DNA of 10,364 bases, taken from contig JAHFBY010000023.1 of NCBI GenBank assembly GCA_023249835.1, forward strand, positions 1-10,364. The letters are read 5' to 3'. This document shows positions 1 through 5,528 of this stretch, one piece after another. The position numbers and the translations under genes are program-made. Source of the DNA: Elusimicrobiota bacterium. GTDB taxonomy: Bacteria > Elusimicrobiota > Elusimicrobia > 2-02-FULL-39-32. Every line of letters starts with the position of its first letter. The stretch's first letter is position 1. Under the pieces are notes generated by a model. It was not told where the DNA came from. It worked only from the letters and a program-made list of their open reading frames with translations, and searched no databases.

Positions 1-296
1 ACCTCGTTGAGTGAACGGAACCATTCTCCAACAGTGAACTCGGCTTTTTTATTTCTAAGGGCTCTAGTGATTACCGCTTCAACATAGTAGGCTAAAAGGC
101 AAATTAATACATGAGCCTGAATTCGGCGATCGGTCCAGTGAAACATGGGGCGCGTATCGCCGAAAAACCGGCCTGAACATAAAAAAAGTTCAGCGCCACG
201 GCCGAGGCCAGCGTTTTGCGCATTAAGGAGCGTTGGGGTATCCTCATCTAAAATCCAGTCTATAATGTGAGTTTCAGCGCGAGCGTTAGGAGTGGT
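1..296 (-). pseudogene. IS1634/IS4-type transposase, C-terminal fragment (runs off left edge)
   Basis: Read on the minus strand, the frame is open from position 296 to the window edge; a TAA at 299-297 closes it upstream. From about position 161 leftward the translation reads GDTRPMFHWTDRRIQAHVLI, then CLLAYYVEAVITRAL. This is the block after the last catalytic Glu of IS1634/IS4-superfamily DDE transposases, where RP-[IVM]-[YF]-HW is followed by an R-[IV]-x-x-H helix and a hydrophobic LAYY segment. The expected preceding segment (VERAFR-like, with the catalytic Glu) is at best very degenerate, and there is no room for the N-terminal and DDE core. I therefore read it as a 5'-truncated insertion-sequence remnant. 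Its 3' end lies outside the window. The family call is fairly safe; the exact IS is not. Confidence 0.6.
229..238 (+). repeat. left arm of a 10-bp inverted repeat around the toxin-antitoxin module
   Basis: AGCGTTGGGG here is the exact reverse complement of CCCCAACGCT at 1112-1121. The two copies bracket the toxin-antitoxin operon, and both read inward from AGCG. Beyond 10 bp the match continues at only one of the next two positions. For about 480 x 390 bases of flank, a 10-bp inverted match is expected about 0.2 times by chance, so this is suggestive only. No adjacent target-site duplication was found. Confidence 0.3.
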
Positions 297-430
297 TTAT
301 CATGAAGAAAAGGGCACAATCCTCACACCCTATTCATAATAGGAAAAACCTTATTTTTCAAGGTGATTAAAAAGAATAATTTCCTCTTGGGCCGCAAATG
401 ATGACAAGGGCAGTATTTCACCGCAATCTC
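297..430. other. gene-poor stretch upstream of the toxin-antitoxin promoter
   Basis: No confident gene is seen. A 22-codon frame (302-370, plus strand, starting MKKRAQSSHP) has AGGAG at 288-292, 9 nt before its ATG, and a TATAAT at 261-266 upstream without a good -35 box. It could be a leader peptide, the torn 5' end of an older gene, or chance. A short perfect inverted repeat (CCTATT-cat-AATAGG, 329-343) lies inside it; no T tract follows, so it is not a convincing terminator. Confidence 0.3.
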
Positions 431-468
431 TTGAGAGTATTGACACTACGCTTATAATGTATTACAAT
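431..468 (+). promoter_or_regulatory. overlapping sigma70-type promoters of the toxin-antitoxin operon
   Basis: Two overlapping pairs are visible. TTGAGA (431-436) lies 16 bp from a perfect TATAAT (453-458). TTGACA (440-445), a perfect -35 box, lies 17 bp from TACAAT (463-468). The first would start RNA near 465 and leave a leader long enough for the Shine-Dalgarno at 475-480. The second would start at or next to the Shine-Dalgarno, so the first is the better functional candidate. The small palindrome TGTATTACA (458-466) overlaps both -10 boxes and suits an autorepressor site for the ribbon-helix-helix antitoxin. Confidence 0.65.
458..466. promoter_or_regulatory. candidate antitoxin operator TGTATTACA
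   Basis: TGTA-T-TACA is a perfect short palindrome overlapping both candidate -10 elements. Antitoxins with ribbon-helix-helix domains usually repress their own operon by binding short palindromes over the promoter, and the antitoxin encoded downstream has such a domain. The site was assigned by position and symmetry only; no second copy was noticed nearby. Confidence 0.3.
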
Positions 469-474
469 TTAATC

Positions 475-480
475 AGGAGG
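475..480 (+). promoter_or_regulatory. brnT: Shine-Dalgarno AGGAGG that sets the TTG start of the toxin
   Basis: A perfect AGGAGG is 7 nt before TTG at 488-490. No ATG or GTG is suitably placed, so this site decides the non-ATG start. Confidence 0.75.
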
Positions 481-487
481 CTGCCAT

Positions 488-769
488 TTGCATATTACGG
501 AGCTGGTGTGGGACGATGAGACCGTTTCCCATATTCAAAAGAAACACAGGGTGGATCCCAAAGAGGTTGAGGACGCCTGTTTTTCAGAGGATGCGCCTCT
601 CGTTTTGACCGCACGCGGGGGCGCTCCGATATATTACGTTTTAGGCCAAACTTCATCAGGGAGATACTTGTTCATTGTCATCCGGTATCTTTTTCGAGGC
701 AAAGCAAAACCGATTACGGCGCGAAATATGGAACCCGGAGAAAAAAGACGATATCATAAAATGAGGTGA
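488..769 (+). CDS. brnT: BrnT-family toxin (type II toxin-antitoxin)
   Basis: The product has 93 residues, the usual BrnT length. BrnT toxins have a RelE-like fold and act as ribonucleases that block translation until bound by their antitoxin. Family marks seen here are the N-terminal WDDETVSHIQKKHRV (a W-[DN]-x-x-K-x-x-x-[NK]-x-x-KH-like stretch followed by a VEDAC helix), the central GRYLFIVIRY strand, and the C-terminal PITARNMEPGEKRRYHK, matching the conserved ISAR-x-M-x-x-x-E-R-R-x-Y ending. The start is TTG, fixed by AGGAGG 7 nt upstream. The antitoxin gene follows after 5 nt and its ribosome site lies within the last codons of this gene, so translation is probably coupled. Toxin-first order is normal for BrnT operons. 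No truncation is visible and the protein looks intact. The family call is strong; RNase activity is inferred from the family. Confidence 0.88.
   Translation: MHITELVWDDETVSHIQKKHRVDPKEVEDACFSEDAPLVLTARGGAPIYYVLGQTSSGRYLFIVIRYLFRGKAKPITARNMEPGEKRRYHKMR
763..769 (+). promoter_or_regulatory. Shine-Dalgarno GAGGTGA of the antitoxin, inside the toxin stop region
   Basis: GAGGTGA ends with the TGA stop of the toxin and sits 5 nt before ATG at 775. It favours the ATG over a GTG at 766 that lies within the ribosome site itself. Confidence 0.6.
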
Positions 770-774
770 TTGCT

Positions 775-1056
775 ATGGCTAAGATTCCCAAGTTGAAAAG
801 CAATGAGAAGATAAGAGAGTTTTGGGACAACAATAGTTTATCGAACTTTGAAGAAGAGCTTAAACCTGCGGGCATCCTATTTCAAAAACCGCGCAAAGAG
901 GTGCTCTCCGTAAGGCTGGATCCGCCCTTCTTGGCGCCTTTAAAAGCGATCGCTAAAAGCGTTGGAATCGGCTATTCTTCTCTTGCCAGAATGTGGATTA
1001 TAGAAAGGATCAAAAAAGAGTTGCGCGGCGTAAAAACGTCGCATCGGCATGCGTAA
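775..1056 (+). CDS. ribbon-helix-helix antitoxin of the PF12441 (CopG-type) family, BrnT partner
   Basis: From the ATG at 775 the product has 93 residues (a GTG at 766 would add three). The N-terminal part, IPKLKSNEKIREFWDNNSLS followed by NFEEELKPAG, is the hallmark of PF12441 antitoxins (P-K-F-K-S-E-x-E-x-x-x-F-W-D-x-x-D-x-x-D); this segment normally wraps the toxin. The C-terminal part, LSVRLDPPFLAPLKAIAKSV followed by GIGYSSLARMWIIERIKKEL, is a ribbon-helix-helix DNA-binding fold: one strand and two helices, dimeric, expected to bind the operon promoter. PF12441 proteins are common partners of BrnT toxins; this is not the classical BrnA (PF14384) sequence. Near the 3' end, 1025-1042 can form a 7-bp hairpin with one G-U pair and an AAAA loop, without a T tract. 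The gene appears intact. Confidence 0.85.
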   Translation: MAKIPKLKSNEKIREFWDNNSLSNFEEELKPAGILFQKPRKEVLSVRLDPPFLAPLKAIAKSVGIGYSSLARMWIIERIKKELRGVKTSHRHA

Positions 1057-1111
1057 ACTATTTAGAAGTCATAATCCAGACGCCCTTCCACTCGCCCTCT
1101 GGACAGATGTT

Positions 1112-1121
1112 CCCCAACGCT
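1112..1121 (-). repeat. right arm of the 10-bp inverted repeat around the toxin-antitoxin module
   Basis: CCCCAACGCT, the reverse complement of AGCGTTGGGG at 229-238. Together the arms enclose 893 bp containing only the toxin-antitoxin operon and its promoter. If real, they are the ends of a small non-autonomous mobile cassette. The match may be chance. Confidence 0.3.
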
Positions 1122-1233
1122 AATAAAAATTAAGTGCCTATTTTGAGTAAAAAATTCTCCTCCTCTCGGCATGAGGAAACATTCAAAAGAGCGGACCCAC
1201 GCTTTTTAAGCGATTACATTCTGCGAACCAGGA

Positions 1234-1407
1234 TTATCCCGTGTCCGCTTCTGCCAGATTGAGCGTGCTCCAGAGTTTGGCTCGAAGCCTGCGCAGTGGA
1301 AAAGTTCCGTGATCCCAGAGAGACGCCAGCTTGTCTTTAAGGTAAATCAAGGCGTGGCGCCAAGCGTTTACCCATAAGACTCCGAACAAGCCAAAATGCG
1401 TAGACAC
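1234..1407 (-). pseudogene. orphan frame, possible C-terminal remnant of an unrecognised gene
   Basis: A minus-strand frame of 57 codons runs from GTG at 1407 to TAA at 1234, preceded by two in-frame stops (1422-1420 and 1416-1414). Its composition looks protein-like, with VLWVNAWRHALIYLKDKLAS and a basic, Leu/Arg-rich tail (FPLRRLRAKLW), ending NLAEADTG. No good ribosome site precedes it; the GTG overlaps a G run. I do not recognise the family. It may be the torn 3' end of a gene lost when mobile DNA rearranged this region, or chance. Confidence 0.2.
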
Positions 1408-1440
1408 CCCCCCTTATTTTTAGTCTATAAACCTGCTGCG

Positions 1441-1456
1441 TAATGATATATCATTA
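1441..1456. promoter_or_regulatory. 16-bp perfect palindrome over the SNF2 start codon
   Basis: TAATGATATATCATTA is self-complementary over all 16 bases and contains the ATG at 1443. It could be an operator for a dimeric repressor or, as RNA, a hairpin hiding the start. The in-frame ATG at 1461, just past it, may be the true start, which would place the palindrome in the leader. The function is unproven. Confidence 0.4.
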
Positions 1457-4400
1457 TAATATGCCGATCGATGAATTAGAAAAAACTACTGTTCAACCTG
1501 AACTTAAAGATCAAACTCTCATTGTGGTTCATGGCCTCTGGGTTCCTGCTAAAATTAAAACTGTTCCCGGGAACTTTTGCCTTTGGGGCGAAGGAACGCA
1601 ACTGCGCGATCAAACTATATATTCTCCTATTAAAAACCATCCCTTTGCGCTGTCCGCAAACGAATTAAGCGCGATTTTCCCTGAGTTAACTTCTGCGCAA
1701 AAAAATAAAGTAGATTTAACATTGCCCAGCCGGAACAGGTTGCCGCAAGCCTCCCAACTCCTGCTGCAAGAACAGCTAAATCTTTCTTCTTTAAACCCGC
1801 TTTCACTTAGGAAGTGGAAGGTTGAATGTCTTGCTCTTAATCCGGAACAGTCCATGGATTTTTTAGTGTCGCTGGATTTGAGCGCCCTTAAAGACAAAAC
1901 CGTGTTTCCAGATTATGATCTGTTGTTTTGGCAATCGGCCGCGGCTCTTGCCAAAGAAACGCTGGTCCGCGAATGGTACATGCCTGCAATCTATTTTAAT
2001 GGAAGTTCCAGCCGTAGAAATGCATTTTCCGGGTGGAAATCATTTTTAGATGCGCCGAACGCAAGCGCTAAATTTGGAAAACTGGCGGAAGCTATGCCTT
2101 TATCTTGCTTTTCTTTTCCCATGAATGAAAAACTTGGAAAAATTGAAGTTAATCCGCAAACGCTTTTAAACGATTTTTTAAATTGCGCCATTGACTCTGC
2201 TGTGCGATCCTCCATTAAAAAAGAAAGGCTTTCGTTTTTCCGACCCAGAACTAGCCATGACGTTTGGCTGCTTGGATTAACTAAAAGTCATCCGGACTTA
2301 TATATTTCGGATCTGGACGCGCGGGACATCGAATCTTCGCTTGATACTTGGGAATCTCGGCTGCAAGCGGCAAGCAGTAAAGGGTTGCGGAGCTGTTTAC
2401 GACTTGAACCTCCGGAAAAAGAAGGTAAAGAGTGGAGTTTAGTTTATCTCATGCAAGCAACCGCAGAACCAAGTTTTATGGTTCCCGCGGAAGATATTTG
2501 GACTAAAAGTTCCGCAGCCGCTAAACTTGAAGAAATTTCAGGCTCTAATCCCGAAGAAAGAATGCTCTCTTCCCTGATTTTAGCCGGACAACTCTACCCG
2601 CCGATTGCAGCAAGCTTAAAGAAGGCCCGCCCTAACCGCATTGCGCTAAACGCGGACCAGGCTTATCTATTTCTCAAAGACGCGGCTCCGGTATTGGCAA
2701 ATACCGGGTTTGGCTTAATATTGCCGCCCTGGTGGAAATCTGAAACCGCTCCTCGCCTTAGCTTGAGCTTAAATATAAAATCAAATATGGAAAGCGGTCT
2801 GGGCATGGACTCGCTGATAAATTTTAAGTGGCGAATTGCGCTGGGAGACACTGAGTTAACCGAAAAAGAATTTGAAACGCTTTCCAATCTTAAAATCCCT
2901 TTGGTGGAATTACGGGGACAGTGGGTAGAAGTAGACCGGGAAACTTTACAAAAAGCGATTGATTTTTTAAACCAAAATAAAAAAGGGGCCTTACCCTTTA
3001 GAGAAATATTTAAGAAACTGCGCGATGGATCAAACTCTCAACTCGCAATCTCTGAACTCAAGGCTGAGGGGTGGCTAAAAAACCTGATATGCGAACCCAG
3101 CGCGCCTTCTTCATACGAAACTTTAACTGTACCCCAAGCTTTGAAAGCGACCTTAAGGCCCTATCAAGAGCGGGGGTTTTCTTGGCTTGCGTTTCTGCAA
3201 AACCATGGTTTCGGAGCCTGTTTAGCCGACGATATGGGCCTAGGCAAAACCATTCAATCTTTAGCGCTGTTGCTGCTCAATAAAGAAGAAAAAAGAGCAT
3301 CCACCCACCCCAACCACGACACTGGACCGGCGTTGATCGTTTGTCCTACTTCGGTTGTTGGCAACTGGCGCAAAGAGATCGAACGTTTTGCGCCTAGCCT
3401 AAAAGTAATGGTCCACCATGGCTCTACTCGAAAAAAGAAAAAATCTGCGTTTTTACGCCAAGTACGGTCCCATGATTTGGTGATCAGCACTTATGCTCTA
3501 ACGCGGCTAGATAACCGGTTATTAAACGCGCAAACGTGGTCCGGCATAGTGCTGGACGAAGCGCAAAACATTAAAAATCATCAATCTTATCAAAGCCGGG
3601 CGGTCCGGGAACTAAAAGGGGGATACCGCATCGCTCTTACCGGCACGCCAGTTGAAAACCGGTTAACCGAACTCTGGTCCATAATGGAGTTTTTAAATCC
3701 AGGTTATTTAGGCGGTTTTGAAGATTTTCATAAACGGTTCAGCGTTCCCATTGAAAAGTACCAAGACGCGCGCGCGGCCAACACTCTGCGCCGGATCGCG
3801 CAGCCTTTCATCCTGCGCCGGCTTAAAACAGATAAAAGTATCATCTCCGACTTGCCGGAAAAAATGGAGATGAAAATTTTCTGTACCCTAACCCGCGAAC
3901 AAGCCACACTCTACCGCGCCGTGGTTGGGGATATGATGGAAAAAATTGAGTCTTCCGAAGGCATCCAGCGGCGCGGGCAAGTATTGTCCGCCCTGACCAA
4001 ACTTAAACAAGTTTTGAACCACCCGGCTCACTTTCTTAAAGATAATAGCGCTTTGCCCAAACGTTCGGGTAAACTGGAACGGTTAACGGAAATGCTGGAA
4101 GAGGTTTTAAGCGAAAATGATTCCGCGCTGGTATTTACCCAATACGCGGAGATGGGGAGTTTGCTGAAGCGCCACTTTCAAGAAACCCTGCTGCAAGAAT
4201 CGTTATTTTTTCACGGTGGACTTTCCAAAGAGGCCAGGGAAAACATAGTGGATCGTTTTCAATCCGGATCCGCGAAAATATTGATCCTCACCCTTAAAGC
4301 CGGAGGGTTAGGTCTAAACCTCACGAACGCCAGCCACGTCTTTCACTTTGACCGTTGGTGGAACCCGGCGGTAGAAAACCAAGCCACGGACCGCGCTTTT

Positions 4401-4607
4401 CGCATTGGCCAAACAAAAAAAGTGCAAGTGCATAAATATATCTGCCTGGGCACTCTGGAAGAAAAAATAGACCAAATGATTGAATCTAAAAAAAACTTGG
4501 CTGAAAAAGTGCTCGGGGCCAGCGAGACTTGGCTTTCCGAACTTTCCAACGCCGAACTCAAAAATATCTTTGAGTTAAGGGAAAGCGCCATGGGAGACCT
4601 CGGGTGA
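1443..4607 (+). CDS. SNF2-family DNA-dependent ATPase with SNF2-associated N-terminal region (HelZ/YwqA-like)
   Basis: The protein has 1054 residues. SNF2 ATPases use ATP to translocate on duplex DNA and remodel protein-DNA complexes, without classical strand separation. The N-terminus has VVHGLWVP and FCLWGEG, typical of the HelZ/YwqA group. A DUF3670 (PF12419)-like helicase-associated region covers about 395-530 (RIALNADQAYLFL, then ILPPWW). The motor follows: motif I DDMGLGKT (596-603, Lys602), motif Ia LIVCPTSVVGNW, motif II DEAQ (705-708), motif III LTGTPVENR (near 733), then in lobe 2 FTQYAEMG (near 897), LKAGGLGLNL and the arginine-finger motif QATDRAFRIGQ (980-990). All are intact. 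No clear Shine-Dalgarno precedes ATG 1443 or ATG 1461, so the start is uncertain by 6 codons. The stop overlaps the SWIM gene by 4 nt. Likely roles, from the family, are DNA repair, transcription recycling or defence; none can be chosen from the sequence. Confidence 0.92.
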   Translation: MIYHYNMPIDELEKTTVQPELKDQTLIVVHGLWVPAKIKTVPGNFCLWGEGTQLRDQTIYSPIKNHPFALSANELSAIFPELTSAQKNKVDLTLPSRNRLPQASQLLLQEQLNLSSLNPLSLRKWKVECLALNPEQSMDFLVSLDLSALKDKTVFPDYDLLFWQSAAALAKETLVREWYMPAIYFNGSSSRRNAFSGWKSFLDAPNASAKFGKLAEAMPLSCFSFPMNEKLGKIEVNPQTLLNDFLNCAIDSAVRSSIKKERLSFFRPRTSHDVWLLGLTKSHPDLYISDLDARDIESSLDTWESRLQAASSKGLRSCLRLEPPEKEGKEWSLVYLMQATAEPSFMVPAEDIWTKSSAAAKLEEISGSNPEERMLSSLILAGQLYPPIAASLKKARPNRIALNADQAYLFLKDAAPVLANTGFGLILPPWWKSETAPRLSLSLNIKSNMESGLGMDSLINFKWRIALGDTELTEKEFETLSNLKIPLVELRGQWVEVDRETLQKAIDFLNQNKKGALPFREIFKKLRDGSNSQLAISELKAEGWLKNLICEPSAPSSYETLTVPQALKATLRPYQERGFSWLAFLQNHGFGACLADDMGLGKTIQSLALLLLNKEEKRASTHPNHDTGPALIVCPTSVVGNWRKEIERFAPSLKVMVHHGSTRKKKKSAFLRQVRSHDLVISTYALTRLDNRLLNAQTWSGIVLDEAQNIKNHQSYQSRAVRELKGGYRIALTGTPVENRLTELWSIMEFLNPGYLGGFEDFHKRFSVPIEKYQDARAANTLRRIAQPFILRRLKTDKSIISDLPEKMEMKIFCTLTREQATLYRAVVGDMMEKIESSEGIQRRGQVLSALTKLKQVLNHPAHFLKDNSALPKRSGKLERLTEMLEEVLSENDSALVFTQYAEMGSLLKRHFQETLLQESLFFHGGLSKEARENIVDRFQSGSAKILILTLKAGGLGLNLTNASHVFHFDRWWNPAVENQATDRAFRIGQTKKVQVHKYICLGTLEEKIDQMIESKKNLAEKVLGASETWLSELSNAELKNIFELRESAMGDLG

Positions 4608-5527
4608 ACAGTTATTGGAGCCCCTATCCACGGCGCCCAGTCCCTAAAATAGCGGTCGGCGGCATTAAGATCCACAGAGGCAGCGGGTCCATATCAAAAA
4701 CCTGGTGGGGACAGCAATGGATAAGGGCGCTCGAATCTTTTGGCTGGCATACGCGGCTGGAACGCGGCAAACGTTATGCCAGGATTGGGCAAGTGCTCTC
4801 TATTAAAATTGAGCCGGGACTGGTCTGGGCGCAAGTGCAGGGGTCAAGACTAAAACCTTACCTGGTAAAAATTGCCATGCACGCATTTTCCGTTAAAGAA
4901 TGGTCGCGAGCAGCTGACGAACTATCGCGCAAAGCCATCTATTCGGCGCAGTTGTTAGCCGGAGAAATGCCCCTTGGCATTGAAGAACCTTTCCGATTAG
5001 CGAACCTTTCTCTTTTTCCAAAATCACAGAGCGATCTTGCGACCGACTGCTCGTGTCCAGACTGGGAAAACCCCTGCAAACATATCGCAGCCGCTTATTA
5101 CGTTTTAGCGCAAGAATTTGATCAGGACCCGTTTTTATTGTTTAAACTTCGCGGTCTAGATCGTAAAAAACTTTTAGCTGCAGTTGGCGCCCGCAGGAAC
5201 ATAAAATCAATATCGCGAAATCCGGACGAACCCAGGTACAACGCAATCGAAACATATTCTGTTAAACCCAGAAAAGCATTAAAACCGATAAACATTTTAA
5301 AACAAATTGACACTTTCTATCAGTTGCGAAATAAATTGCCGGGCAACGTGGCGGAACTATTCTCTTTCACTCACCAAGAGCTGCCCATGCCGGGCGGTAA
5401 AATTAAGGAAATGGGAACTCCCCCCTTCTGGCGCGGCGAAACCCCTTTTCAAGAAACAATGACTTATATCTATGAAGCTGTTCAAAATCAGGCATTGAAT
5501 AGTTTATTTCACCGCAATATTCAATAG
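4604..5527 (+). CDS. SWIM zinc-finger protein, partner of the SNF2 ATPase (YwqB-like)
   Basis: The product has 307 residues, starting at GTG 4604. The GTG overlaps the SNF2 stop as GTGA, and GGGAG (4592-4596) lies 7 nt upstream, so translation is coupled. The N-terminal part has SKTWWGQQWIRALESFGW and RLERGKRYARIGQV, the conserved start of SNF2-linked SWIM proteins (T-W-W-G-x-x-W-[IV]-x-A-L, then R-G-x-x-Y-A-R-x-G). The SWIM zinc finger is C149-x-C151-x6-C158-x-H160 (DCSCPDWENPCKHIAA), with all four ligands present. The C-terminal PPFWRGETPFQETMTYIYEA is also a family block. SWIM domains bind DNA or protein through one zinc ion, and this protein probably helps load or regulate the adjacent ATPase. 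That role is inferred from conserved adjacency, not shown by the sequence. The gene ends 1 nt before the stop of the convergent ABC gene, leaving no room for a separate terminator. Confidence 0.9.
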   Translation: MNSYWSPYPRRPVPKIAVGGIKIHRGSGSISKTWWGQQWIRALESFGWHTRLERGKRYARIGQVLSIKIEPGLVWAQVQGSRLKPYLVKIAMHAFSVKEWSRAADELSRKAIYSAQLLAGEMPLGIEEPFRLANLSLFPKSQSDLATDCSCPDWENPCKHIAAAYYVLAQEFDQDPFLLFKLRGLDRKKLLAAVGARRNIKSISRNPDEPRYNAIETYSVKPRKALKPINILKQIDTFYQLRNKLPGNVAELFSFTHQELPMPGGKIKEMGTPPFWRGETPFQETMTYIYEAVQNQALNSLFHRNIQ

Positions 5528-5528
5528 T

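Larger units (their letters stand above)
1057..1442. other. 386-bp gap between the antitoxin and SNF2 genes
   Basis: No confident gene or terminator is seen. It contains the right arm of the inverted repeat (1112-1121), a small hairpin CGCTT-TTT-AAGCG (1200-1212) with GCGGAC (1191-1196) and GTCCGC (1243-1248) around it, a run of seven C (1407-1413), and an orphan 57-codon minus-strand frame (1234-1407). A further 36-codon minus-strand frame starting at 1172 lacks a ribosome site. A weak promoter for the SNF2 gene may lie here: TAGACA (1401-1406) and TATAAA (1426-1431), with a long 19-bp spacer. Confidence 0.4.

Noticed and set aside
104..223. 39-codon minus-strand frame starting MRKTLASAVALNFF, signal-peptide-like
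   Set aside because: It overlaps the transposase fragment in another frame and has no convincing ribosome site; the hydrophobic start is probably chance.
329..343. Inverted repeat CCTATT-cat-AATAGG as a terminator
   Set aside because: A weak A/T-rich 6-bp stem with no T tract in either direction.
766..774. GTG at 766 as the antitoxin start
   Set aside because: It sits inside the GAGGTGA ribosome site; ATG 775 has proper spacing and gives the family's usual N-terminus.
1075..1103. TCCAGA and TCTGGA inverted pair as an RNA structure
   Set aside because: Only 6 bp around a 17-nt loop, well within chance.
1062..1172. 36-codon minus-strand frame starting MPRGGEFF
   Set aside because: No ribosome site precedes its ATG, no family is recognised, and it spans the inverted-repeat arm.
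1455..1460. TATAAT directly before ATG 1461 as a -10 box
   Set aside because: It would start transcription inside the coding region and has no fitting -35 box; it is better explained as part of the A/T-rich start region.
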